In this document: piece by piece, positions 1 through 11,844 of the stretch
How positions within the stretch are numbered: position 1 is the stretch's first letter
Layout: every line of letters begins with the position of its first letter
Source of the DNA: Lachnospiraceae bacterium
GTDB taxonomy: Bacteria > Bacillota_A > Clostridia > Lachnospirales > Lachnospiraceae
NCBI GenBank assembly: GCA_016281675.1
Contig: JAEEJD010000100.1
Location: forward strand, 1-11,844
Length of the DNA stretch: 11,844 nt
Reading direction: 5' to 3'
Notes under the pieces: generated by a model
Database searches by the model: none
Told to the model about the DNA's origin: nothing
The model's input: only the letters and a program-made list of their open reading frames with translations
Made by a program: the position numbers and the translations under genes

Positions 1-903
1 TCCGAGCGGAATGTACAGGTAATCCCGAAACCAGCTTCCGAGTGTGATATGCCATCTTCTCCAGAACTCCGTTACGGATCTTGAAATATACGGATAATTG
101 AAGTTCTCGGCAAATTCGAATCCGAACATCTTTCCGAGACCCACAGCCATATCGGTATATCCCGCAAAATCGAAATAGATCTGAAGCGTATAAAGAACCG
201 CACCGAGCCATGCCACCTGTGTAGACATGCCCGACGTATCCATAGCAAATATCTTATCGCATACTTCACCGATCGTATTGGCTATTATCGCCTTCTTCGC
301 AAGACCGACTATGAACCGCTCGATACCCTTTACGAACTGGTCCGTCGTTGCCGACAGTTTTTCAAGAGAATCCTTTACATCCGCAAATCTTATGATCGGT
401 CCCTGAAGGAGCTGTGCAAACATGGTGATATAAAGCGCGAACTTCAACGGGTCCTTTGTTGCGATCCTGTTCGGACCTTCATCGGCACCCGCGCGGTAAA
501 CATCAGTTATGTATGATATGCACTGGAATGTGTAGAAAGATATCCCGAGAGGCAGGATGATCTTCGGGATCACCGCATCCTTACCGAATATCCCGTTATA
601 TGTTTCCACAAAGAAACCCGTGTATTTGAACCAGATCAAGGAGCCGATATTGACGAGCACTCCGACCGCAAGAGCGATCTTCTGATGTGTCCTTGTACCG
701 AGAGAGGATATAACGATACCCGCCGCAAAGTTAAATACTATCGATGCGATAAGATATATGAGATGCTTCGGTCCCCCGCATGCATAAAAGCCGAGGCTCG
801 CAACAAGAAGCCATATACCTCTCGCCTTTTGCGGCAGTATATAATAGCCGAGCAGAGTCGCCGGCAGAAACATACAAAGGAATATAACCGAACTAAATAC
901 CAT
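1..903 (-). CDS. AlgI-like MBOAT family membrane O-acyltransferase (3' part missing)
   Basis: Membrane-bound O-acyltransferase; relatives of this type move acetyl or other acyl groups across the membrane onto surface polysaccharides. The window holds the first 301 codons and the frame runs off the left edge without a stop; full-length relatives are usually about 450-500 residues. The N-terminus (MVFSSVIFLCMFLP) matches the usual AlgI-type start. Hydrophobic segments lie near residues 5-24, 28-40, 47-68, 76-93 and 153-170. Family signatures are PLGISFYTFQ-x2-SY-x2-DVYR (118-137), QGPIIRF (167-173), IYFDFAGYTDMA (242-253) and WRRWHITLGSWFRDYLYIPLG (281-301), with His285 as the first conserved histidine. 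The second, catalytic histidine lies beyond the window. The ATG overlaps the upstream glycosyltransferase stop (TAATG) and has only a weak GGA-type ribosome site, so it is probably read by termination-reinitiation. Pairing with a glycosyltransferase fits glycan acylation; donor and acceptor are unknown. A DltB role is less likely because the motifs are of the AlgI type. Confidence 0.93.
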   Translation of the reverse strand, partial: MVFSSVIFLCMFLPATLLGYYILPQKARGIWLLVASLGFYACGGPKHLIYLIASIVFNFAAGIVISSLGTRTHQKIALAVGVLVNIGSLIWFKYTGFFVETYNGIFGKDAVIPKIILPLGISFYTFQCISYITDVYRAGADEGPNRIATKDPLKFALYITMFAQLLQGPIIRFADVKDSLEKLSATTDQFVKGIERFIVGLAKKAIIANTIGEVCDKIFAMDTSGMSTQVAWLGAVLYTLQIYFDFAGYTDMAVGLGKMFGFEFAENFNYPYISRSVTEFWRRWHITLGSWFRDYLYIPLG

Positions 904-3900
904 TATCTGATCTTTTCCAATTCATTCTTGAGCTTCTCGGGAGACCATCTGGAAACGGTTACACCCGACTGCTTCTTGCCTCTGCGCATGAGCTGAGCGA
1001 CCTGCTTTAAGTATTCAACGGTCACCTTAGAGGACAGTTTCGATTCGCCTGCGGGACGAGCCTGGAACTTGTACGGTATCTCGACAACGCTCTTGTACGT
1101 ACCCATAGCAAGCACTTCGACCATTATCTTCCACCCTATCGGCTGCAGGTCGGCGCCTTCTATCACCGCACGTCTGAACATGAACAGTCCGCTTGTCGGA
1201 TCGGTGATCTTGCGAAGCGAAGGCAGTGCGATCTTTCCGATGTAACGTGCGACTCCCGACACGAGCTTTCTGTACGGCCCGAGTCCCCCGTCGCTTCCGC
1301 CCGGTATGAACCTTGAAGGCACACAGAAATCCGCTCCCGTCTCCATGACAGCATACATGCTCTTAAGAATTGCAGGCGGATGCTGAAGGTCCGCATCCAT
1401 TACGGCTATATAGTCGCCGCTTGCAAGCGAAAATCCCTTAAGCACAGCTGTCGCAAGCCCTTTTTCCGTCTCGCGGTGTTCCATCCGGACGTTGTGATTT
1501 TCGCCCATAACTCTTTTGATCGCCTCAGGCGTATCATCCGTGGAATCGTCGATAAATATAACCTCGTACTCTATCCCGCGGAGTGCGTAATCTATCTGGT
1601 TAACGAGATTGCCGACGTTCTCGGACTCGTTATATGTCGGTACTACTATTGATATCCTGCCCAATTACAGATCCTCCAAATGCTTTTTGAGATCTATCAT
1701 CTTGTCACGAAGAGTTGCCGCGGTTTCGAAATCGAGTTCCGCAGCGGCACGCCTCATGCCCTTTTCCACACTTGCAATAAGCTTCTTAAGCTCCTTCTCG
1801 TCCATGGATTCGGGATCCTTTGCAAATCCCGCCTCCTCTTTGGCGATCTCCTTGTGAATACTGATAAGATCGCGGACCGCCTTCCTGATCGTAGTCGGAG
1901 TGATACCGTTCTCCTTGTTGTATTCATCCTGGATACGGCGTCTTCTCTCGGTCTCGTCTATCGCCACCTTCATCGAATCGGTCATCGTATCGGCGTACAT
2001 GATTATGCGTCCGTCGCTGTTTCTGGCGGCTCTTCCGATAGTCTGTATGAGCGACGTACGGGATCTTAAGAATCCTTCCTTGTCCGCATCCAGCACCGCA
2101 ACAAGCCCTATCTCGGGTATATCGAGGCCCTCACGAAGCAGATTGATACCGACAAGCACATCAAACACGTCAAGTCTCATGTCGCGTATGATCTTGGCAC
2201 GCTCAAACGTGTCTATATCAGAATGAAGATAACGTACACGTATTCCGACATCCTTCATGTATGCCGTAAGATCCTCGGCCATCTTCTTGGTGAGCGTTGT
2301 GACAAGTACTTTGTTGCCCGCTTTGACCTCTTTGCGGATCTCGCCGATAAGATCGTCTATCTGCCCCTTCGTGGGCTTGACCGTAACTTCCGGATCGAGA
2401 AGACCCGTCGGCCGGATGATCTGTTCGGCTCTGTCGAGTTCGTGCTCTTCCTCGTACGGTCCGGGGGTTGCCGACACGAACATCATCTGGTCTATTTTAC
2501 CTTCAAACTCGCCAAAGTTCAAGGGACGGTTGTCCTTCGCGGAAGGCAGTCTGAAGCCGTAATCCACAAGCGATGTCTTCCTCGCACGGTCGCCGTTATA
2601 CATCGCTCCGAGCTGAGGAATCGTCATATGAGATTCATCGACGATGATAAGGTAATCGTCGCCGAAATAGTCCATCAGGGTATATGGCGGATCGCCCGCT
2701 TTGGCGCCGGTCAGATGCCTTGAATAGTTCTCGATTCCCGAGCAGAATCCGGTCTCCTGAAGCATCTCTATATCAAATCTCGTTCTCTCGCTTATTCGCT
2801 GCGCCTCGATCAGCTTATCCTCGCTCTTAAAGAATTTCACCTGTTCGGCAAGTTCCTCTTCGATCGTAGACACCGCCCGTGCAAGCTTGTCCTTCGGGAT
2901 GACGTAATGGGAAGCCGGGAATATCGCAAAGTGGTTAAGCGTTGAGTGGACCTTACCTGTCAGGGGATCGAACTCGGATATCCTGTCGATCTCATCGCCG
3001 AAGAATTCCACCCTGATCCCGTACTCACTCTCCCATGCGGGAAAGACTTCCACGGTATCGCCCATAACACGGAAGCGCCCGCGGGCAAAATCGATCTGGT
3101 TGCGCTCGTAGCTTATCTCGATAAGTTCACGGACAACATCGTCCCTGTCCTTTTGCATACCGGGACGGAGCGAAACGCACATGTTCTGATAATCGGAAGG
3201 AGATCCTATGCCGTATATGCACGAAACCGATGCAACGACAATGACATCTCGTCTTTCCGACAGCGATGTCGTCGCGGAGAGTCTGAGCTTATCGATCTCG
3301 TCGTTTATCGACGAATCCTTCTCGATATACGTATCAGACGACGGTATATATGCCTCGGGCTGGTAATAGTCGTAATAGCTGACAAAATATTCCACCGCGT
3401 TTTCGGGGAAGAATTCTTTCATCTCCGAATACAACTGCCCGGCAAGTGTTTTGTTGTGACTGATGATCAGCGTAGGCTTATTAAGTGCCGCAATGACATT
3501 GGCCATCGTAAATGTCTTACCTGACCCCGTTACGCCAAGAAGAGTTTCAAACTGGTTACCCTGTCTGAAACCCTCAACAAGCTTTGCTATGGCCTGCGGC
3601 TGGTCGCCGGTAGGCTGATATTCCGAGTGAAGCTTAAATTCCATTATGTGTCAGATCCTCCTAAGATCATCGTTTAAAACGAAACAGTCCGGGCATTTTC
3701 CAGATCCTGCTGCCCCGCACGAAAGCAGCAACCATAATACCAAAGAAGACTGCTATATAGAACGGGAAAGATCCCATTCCGAGCGCCTGTCCCAAAAGAC
3801 CGCAGATAATGGGACCCGTCACTATAGCCAGACTGGCGAATGCCATCTGGGTTCCGATTATCGCAAGAGAACGGCTCTTGCCGAAGTTCTCGGGAGCAAG

Positions 3901-6900
3901 ATAGTTGAAGTTCGGGAACATCGGTCCGTTTCCGAGTCCGATCATCATGAGGGCAATGATCGTGACCGTGTTGTTTGGGATAAATATCAGCATAAGGATA
4001 GCCGTCCCAAGCGTTATCAGACCGAGCTTAACAATCTGCCAGCTGTGAAGTTTCCTGGTCAGGAATCCCGATATAAGTCTTCCGAGAGTCATGCCCAGAT
4101 AGTAGAACGTCACGGAACCCGCGGCAAGTTCGTTGCTTACATGCCTGTGTTCAACAAGAAACGTACTGCTCCAGTTTCCGACCGAAGATTCGATGACGCA
4201 TGAAGTTACAAACAGAAGCCACATGACCTTGACACCTTTGATAGAAGCCGCTTCCCTTATGGACAGCGTCTCATATTTCTCTTCCTCTTGTGCATCCGTT
4301 TTGTGAACTTTTTTCCATATCGGAAGGGTGACAATCAGTAATAACGCGAGCCCCATCTGTATGAAAGAGGCGATCCTGTAACCGGTCCTCCAATTCATTC
4401 CGTTTCCGAACACAAGCGTCATTATAAAAGGACTGACCGTAACGCCGATCCCGTAGAAACAGTGCAGAAAACTCATCTGTGATGCGCTATAATGCAAAGC
4501 AACATAGTTATTGAGCGCCGTATCTATCGATCCCGCTCCGAGTCCGAGAGGTACTGCCAGAACACATAAATATATAAAGCTTCCCGACATACTGAATCCG
4601 AACAACGATAAGGCCGTGATCAGCGTGCATATGGCAGTCAGCTTATTCGTCCCGAGCAGTTTTATGAGCCTTGCGCTCATAAGACTTGAAATCACCGTCA
4701 TTCCGGAACAAATGCCCGTGACTATTCCGCCCGTCGATAAAGGCAGGCCGAATTCGGTATAGATCGAAGGCCACGAGGCTCCGAAAAGGGAGTCCGGAAG
4801 TCCGAGTCCGATAAAAGCCAGATATATAACCGTTATCAGTAGGGTTGCCATATTTTAGACATCCTCCGTCTGTATTCTTTTCGCATTGAATCTCTCAACG
4901 TTCTTGTATCCGTTCCCTCGCGACCGGTGACCTGATCTTCGGAATCGGAAGTGCCCTTTTTCCGGTATTTGATCCTGTAATAAATGTCAAATGCCGCGCG
5001 CACCTCTTTCGCGTATTTTTCCGGAATATACGGTACGTAGTCGGACAGTACACCCCTGTCCTCGATATCCGCACCCGCTGCGGATCTTATCATACTCCTT
5101 ATGTCATCAACATCCATTATAAGTTTTTCGTTTGCATCGGCTCTTCTGTACTTTACTGCCTTATAAGCAAACATTCCCGTGATCATCAGGACCGCCGTCA
5201 ATATTACTGCTGCGACTATGACAAGAACCGTGCGAAGGACTCTCATAAGAGAATTCATATTGCCCTGTATTTGTCTCTCCGGCTCTGATCCTTCCGAAAC
5301 AGATGACGGAATATTGTCGGGTATATAAGGGGCCGCCGCCTTCTGACCTGATTTCCCCGATGAACTGTAAACAGGCTCTCTGTGCCATGTTCTCTCCTGT
5401 GCGGTCGACATACCTGAAGTCGGTTCAAAACCTATCCATCCGAATCCGGAAATATATGCTTCGGGCCAGACATGAGCTTCGCTTGCACGAACCTCGTATT
5501 CCTCCTGCCTGTCAAAAGGAAACGTGTATCTGTATCCTCCGTCAAGTCTCGCGGGTATTCCCGAAAGGCGAAGGAGCATCACCATCGATGACGCAAAATG
5601 TACACAGTACCCCTGTCCGGACTCAAACATAAATCTATCCGCAATCCTGCTCATTCCTTCGGCACTGCCGGTACTTCCTCCTCCGTTCGTTCCGGTATCC
5701 GTACGGTATTTATATTGACGCAGATAGTATTCTATCGCCCTGCATTTATCGTAATCGTCGGAATATTCCCCGGTTATATTTGAAGCGAGTTCCTTCATCC
5801 TGTCGGTTGCGCCGCCCGTATCAAGATACTCTTCGAGTGATTCATCCGAATCCCGCCATGCGGCGTATTCGTCTTCACCGACCGTCCCCGCAAGTCTTAC
5901 CGCGAACACATTATATGCATACTCGGACATTTCCGCAAAGCTTACGGACTTCTTAGATATCTGTCCGGGTGATGATACGATCAGTTCCTCAAGATAAGGG
6001 CTTCCATAGTCTATGTCAAGATAATCCGATACTATGCGATACCCTTTTTTATGATACTCTTCGGGTTTTTCGGAAAGAGGATTGCCCTTTTCATCGGTAA
6101 TCTTTATCGGACACAACGGAAGTATCTCATCTTCCGTTTTCAGATACGCATATCTGATATCAAGATTCGCTTTTCTCGCAAAAAGGTCAGCCCGGTCATG
6201 ATCCACTTTCCGCGAATACATTGCGAAGAGAAAATCGAGAAGCCGGCTGTGATCCGGCATCTTTTCGCCGGCAAGATAAATTGTCCGGCGTCTCATAACA
6301 TTCTGTCCGCTTCCCTCGGACCTGTAAGTAAAAGTCGTGCTGTCCAGTGTCTTAATTTCGAGCTCTGTCCGCTCCGACGAACGTATTGAGTCCCCGTTCT
6401 GATCAAACGAACTGTATCCGGTGCTGTATGCGGAAAGAGCAAACATATCCGAAAAACGGTAGGATATCGACCACCCTATTTCCTTTGTCTTCTCCACGGC
6501 TCTTTTCCCGGCATTTATGAGCGGTTTCCAGTTTATCGGTTCGCTCCTTGACGGGATAATAAGAAGACATACCATGAGCACTATGAAAAAAGCAAACGGA
6601 TAACGGCTTTCTTCCCTATACCCGATCAGTCCGGCAAGATGCGACAGCACAAGGACAAACAATGCAGCATACACAACTTTCCACGTAAACGCGGGATCTT
6701 CCAACGAACCTCTTGCATAGATCCAGGCAAAGATCATGACCGCCGATGAAGCCGCACAAAGAATCGCTTCCGGATGAAGTCTTTTAGGACACAGTCTTAT
6801 TATTGCCCAAAGCAAATAAACATATAACGCGATATTACCGTCCCAAAGGATGAACGACATAAGTATCGCAAGAGACAAAACGGCAAAAACAGCAAGTCTC

Positions 6901-9900
6901 TCCCCGGCAAACATGCGGAAAACGCAGAGGATCAGTGAATAGCATAAGGAGAATGCGGCCGCACTCCATATGACGGTTCGCACCGAAACGGATTCCGGAT
7001 CATGCCCTGACATGATATATACCGCAACAACCGCGGCACACGATACGAATACGGTCAGTGCCGTCCCGATGTCATCCGGCAATGACGCAAAAATCTTCGC
7101 CGGGCCATCTGTCTTCGCTGACGACAACAGTTGTTTCATCCCCATATCCGCTCATCCTCCTTTCCTCGGATAGTCTGTGCATCCTGTCTTTCTCATCCTC
7201 GGAACGGTAGATCATACCTTGAGATACGTCTTCGTAAAATCCTCTGAAGCTGTCGTAGGAACCTACATGTCTCTCGGTTATCTTACCGGACGGATATATG
7301 ATGAGAACCGGCATGTTGCGTTTTGCGAAATACCATGCCGCGGAGACCGCAAATTCCAGAAAAGCGTCTCTGCGCCGCAGATACTCCGTATCCCAGTCTC
7401 GATCCGGAATATATGATGCTTCCAGAACCATTGTCACTGTTCTCGTATCCTGCTTATCCGGCACTCTGACCATGAGTTTGTCCAGTTTTGCGGAAACTTT
7501 CCAGTTTATGCTTCGAGGTGCATCGCCGGGCACGTAATTGCGCATGTCATTTCCGGGTATCATCTCGATCTTCATGTCGCTCTTTATTCCGACCGAATTG
7601 ATCGTGTTTTCTATATCCAGATATCCGTTCGCCGCATCGGTTATGTTGGGCGATACTATGGCCCTGAAGTGATACGGAACGTCAAACTCGACGGTCATTA
7701 TCGAAAAGGCATCGGACAGGCCTATACTCCTGACTCCGATATAATAAGCTCCTCCAAAAAGGCAGGATGCCTTTGCGTGAAGAGTGATCTTACTTCGCGG
7801 ACCCACCGAAACCCTCTGTCCGTCTGCGATCCCTTCATGATCACATCTGTCTGAATACAACGTGAGTATCATATTGTGTATCGGGAGAAAGAGGGAATTG
7901 TCAAACGTCACGGTCATATCGTGAGAATCGCCTTTTACTACGCGATGCGAATCAAGTTCCTGATATACCGACAGAAAGCGATAGCTTAGTACTATACACA
8001 CAAACGAAACCGGAAGCAGCAGCACGAAACCGCCAAGAAGAATAAAAGGAAGCAGGCCTCCGTAGAAGCTTGCAAAGACTGTACATAATACGAGTATAAG
8101 GAAATATACGATCAAGCCCTTTTTATCAAAGCGGATATGCATTGACAGTCCTCATCATGAAGGAACTTTAACATGATCCGTGATACGACGGATCACCTGC
8201 TCCTGTGACGTACGATTCATACGTGCCTGCGCCGTCAGCACAAGCCTGTGAGGAAGGGTAAGTGTAGCCGCATTTATTATATCCTCCGGGATACAGTAAT
8301 CCCTTCCGGAAAGGGTCGCATATGACTGCGCACATCGCAGTAGGGCAAGAAGTGCTCTCGGGGAGGCACCGCATGAAATGTCAGCATCCGATCTCGTTGC
8401 CTCGACTATCATAACGGCATGATCAATGAGTTTGTCGTTGACCGTTACCTTTTCGACAACGCTCCTCATTTCCATTATATCCGGACCCGTAAGTACGGCA
8501 GCGGTCGCTTCATGAAGAGTTCCTTCAAGAAAACCCGATGCCATGTTTACGGCATCCTCCTTTTTCGGATAACCGATCGAAAGCTTCATCATGAACCTGT
8601 CAAGCTGGGCTTCCGGCAACGGATAGCAACCCGCGGTCTCCATCGGATTCTGCGTTCCGATCACCATAAAAGGATCCGGAAGCGGCATGTTCTTTCCGTC
8701 TATCGTGACGCTCTGCTCCTCCATTGCCTCAAGCAGCGCCGACTGTGTCTTGGGCGATGTTCTGTTAAGCTCATCGGCAAGCACGATGTTGTTCATCACC
8801 GGTCCCGGGACAACTTCAAATTCACCGGTCTTGGAATTGTAGACCGACACTCCGGTAATATCTCCGGGCATCGTATCGGGAGTACACTGGATACGCGCAA
8901 ACGAGAGAGAAAGAGAATCGGCGAGCGCCCTTGCAAGCGATGTCTTTCCGACTCCGGGAACGTCCTCAACGAGAACATGCCCGCCGGCCAGAAGCGCTAT
9001 TATGAGCCTGTCGATTATCCCGCTCTTTCCGACTATCCTTTTTTCTATATTGGATCTTAAGAGTTCGATCTTTTCGGAAGCAGTCTTTGTATCCATCTTA
9101 TTTTTCCATTGCTCTGTATCTGTCGTAACGTTCTTTTGCTTCTCTTGCTCCCTGGGCAAAGAGCTTCTTCGCGTTTTCGGGGAATGTCTTTCCGAGTGAC
9201 GAATACCTTGTCTCTCCGGCAAGGAACTCCTCGTAATCAAGCGTCGGCTCTTTGGAGTCTACGACAAGCGGCTGAGGAAGTCTCGGATCATAATGGTAAA
9301 GTGTCCAGTATCCGCTCTGAACGGCACGCTTCATCTCTTCCTGTGCGGCACCCATTCCGGCTTTGATACCGTGGGTTATGCAAGGTGTGTATGCGATTAT
9401 GATCGAAGGACCGTCATATTCCTCGGCTTCCTTTAATACCTTGATCAGCTGATTGGGATTGGCTCCCATACTTACCGATGCGACATACACATTTCCGTAT
9501 GTCATGAATATGGCTCCGAGATCCTTCTTCTTGGTAGTCTTTCCCGAAGAAGCGAACTGGGCAACGGCTCCTATCTGAGTTGCCTTTGAACTCTGTCCGC
9601 CCGTATTCGAATAAACCTCCGTGTCAATAACGAGAGTATTGATGTTGGCTCCGGATGCGATAACATGATCGAGTCCTCCGAAACCTATATCGTATGCCCA
9701 GCCGTCACCACCGTACATCCAGAATGATTTTCGCGACAGATGGTCGCGGCGCTTTAATATCGATCTGATAAGCTTTGCGTTCGCATCGTCCTTTGTGTTC
9801 TCAAGTACATCAATAAGCTCATCAGAGGCCTTGCGCGATCCGTCATAATCATCGAATGAATCGATATACGCACGGCAGGCGCTTACGACCTTCTCATCGG

Positions 9901-11844
9901 AAGATGCGTCAAGAAGTGCCGATACTTTCTTCTTTGCAAGCTTTCTCTGCTGTGTAACGGACAGATACATACCGAGCATGAGTTCCGCATTGTTCTCAAA
10001 GAGCGAATTTGTCCATGCGGGACCGAATCCTCTTCCGTTTACCGTATAGGGAATTCCCGGATATGTTGCACCCCATGCCTGCGAACATCCGGTTCCGTTT
10101 GCCCAGTACACTCTGTCTCCGAACAACTGCGTCATGAGCTTTGCGTAAGGAGTCTCCCCGCAGCCCGCACATGCGGCTGAAAATTCCACAAGCGGCTGCT
10201 CGAACTGGCTGCCCTTGATCGTGTATTTATTATATGTTCCCGGTTTTCCTGTGATCGTAAGCGAATAATCCCACTCTTTGCGCTTATCTTCGGTAAGCTC
10301 CACGGGACCCATCGTTATCGCCTTTTCCTTTGCGGGACATGATGCAACACAGCTTCCGCATCCCGTACAGTCATATTCCGATACACAAAGCGAGTATTTG
10401 AGATCTCCCGCAGGCTTGGTATCCGTGATCTTCATAGATGCCGGCGCATTCTTTACTTCTTCTTCGTTAAGAAGATGAGGTCTGATCGCAGCGTGCGGAC
10501 ACACGAACGAGCACATGTTGCACTGAAGGCACTTGTCGGGATCCCACTTCGGTGTGTTCACGGCGATTCCGCGCTTCTCGTAAGCGGTCAGGCCCATCTC
10601 GATCGATCCGTCCATCCTGTCGACAAATGTCGATACCGGTAGATCGTTACCCTTCTGTCTGTTTATATGATCACAAACTTCGTTTACAACCGCAGGTGCA
10701 TCCGGAGTACCCGGGATCTCTTCGTCGGTGAGGTTTGCCCATTCAGCCGGAACCTCGACCTCATGAACGTTCTCGGCACCCATCTCGATCGCATCGGTGT
10801 TCATCTTGACGATCTTACTGCCCTTTGTAAAATACGCTTTCTCGGCTGCGGCTTTCATTTCCTTTATAGCCGTATCTATCGGAAGAAGGCCCGATATTTT
10901 GAAGAATGCCGCCTGAAGCACCGTATTGGTGTGGCTTCCCAGGCCGAGCTTTTCCGCGATAGCGGTCGCATTTATCACAAAGAGTCTGACCTTTTTCTTG
11001 GCAAAGAGCCTCTTGACTCTGTTCGGAAGTTCCTTTTCAAGCTCATCGTCCGACCATGTGCAGTTAAGAAGGAATATGCCGCCCTTCTTGACTTCGGCAG
11101 CAACGTCATACTGCTTGATAAAGCTCTGATTATGACAGGCGACTATGTCACCCGATTTGACGTAATAACTGCCTCGTATCGGCTTCTTCGAAAATCGCAG
11201 GTTGGACTTCGTGACGCCGAACGACTTCTTCGCATCATACTCAAAATACGCCTGCGAGTACATATCGGCCAGATCACCGAGTATCTTGGCTGTATTGTGG
11301 TTCGCGCCGACGGTACCGTCACCGCCGAGTCCCCAGAATTTGCAGCAGATCATATCGGGAGAACCCACCTCAAAATCAAGCGGCTCGCACTTAAGCGACA
11401 GATGGGTCACATCATCCTCTATGCCGATCGTGAAACTGTTTATCGGACGCGAGGATGCGAGATTATCAAATACTGCGGCTATCTGATCAGGGCTCGTATC
11501 CTTCGATGAAAGTCCGTATCTTCCGCCGATGACCTTGATATTGCGGTCCGAATTAAAGAGTGCGGTACATACATCCACATAGAGCGGTTCGCCCGCTGCT
11601 CCCATCTCCTTGCACCTGTCAAGGACTGCTATCCTTTTGACACTTTCCGGAATGGCCGCGAGAAGCTTCTTCGTATCAAACGGTCTGTACATATGAACCT
11701 GAAGGAATCCGGTCTTGCGTCCGCGCTTGTTGAGCGCATCTACCGTCTCCTCTATCGTTCCCGATACGGAACCCATAGCTATGATTATATCCGTTGCGTT
11801 ATCGGGACCGTAATACTGATAAGGTTTGTACGGTCTTCCGACGA

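Overview
The window is one unbroken run of eight genes, all on the minus strand, with both end genes cut by the window edge. It looks like chromosomal DNA of an anaerobic, Gram-positive-type bacterium, most likely a member of the Clostridia. The support is a homodimer-type pyruvate:ferredoxin oxidoreductase, strong GGAGG ribosome-binding sites, one TTG start, frequent ATA isoleucine codons, a moderate GC content by eye, and a MoxR/DUF58/transglutaminase set of the kind common in Firmicutes. This placement is inference; there is no rRNA or other marker in the window.

In transcription order (right to left) the genes are: nifJ (pyruvate:ferredoxin oxidoreductase, N-terminus missing), a MoxR-type AAA+ ATPase, a DUF58 membrane protein, a large membrane transglutaminase-like protein, a major facilitator transporter, uvrB (excision repair), a family-2 glycosyltransferase of the polyprenyl-phosphate sugar transferase type, and the first 301 codons of an AlgI-like MBOAT O-acyltransferase.

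The junctions are extremely tight: 1-nt gap, 12-nt gap, 74-nt overlap, 16-nt overlap, 22-nt gap, 0-nt gap and 1-nt overlap. No intergenic space is large enough for an ordinary promoter or terminator, so the eight genes probably form one transcript whose promoter and terminator lie outside the window, or which uses promoters inside genes.

Functionally there are three layers. NifJ and UvrB are housekeeping proteins of central carbon metabolism and DNA repair. MoxR, DUF58 and the transglutaminase form a known kind of conserved module whose molecular task is poorly defined; it probably acts in assembly or maturation of envelope proteins. The glycosyltransferase and MBOAT pair suggests synthesis and O-acylation of a surface glycan. 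The transporter's substrate cannot be told. I see no mobile element, CRISPR array, RNA gene or phage gene, and no clear evidence of a wholly new system. The best leads are the translationally coupled MoxR/DUF58/transglutaminase cassette, with its long overlap and altered DUF58 motif, and its embedding between nifJ and uvrB.
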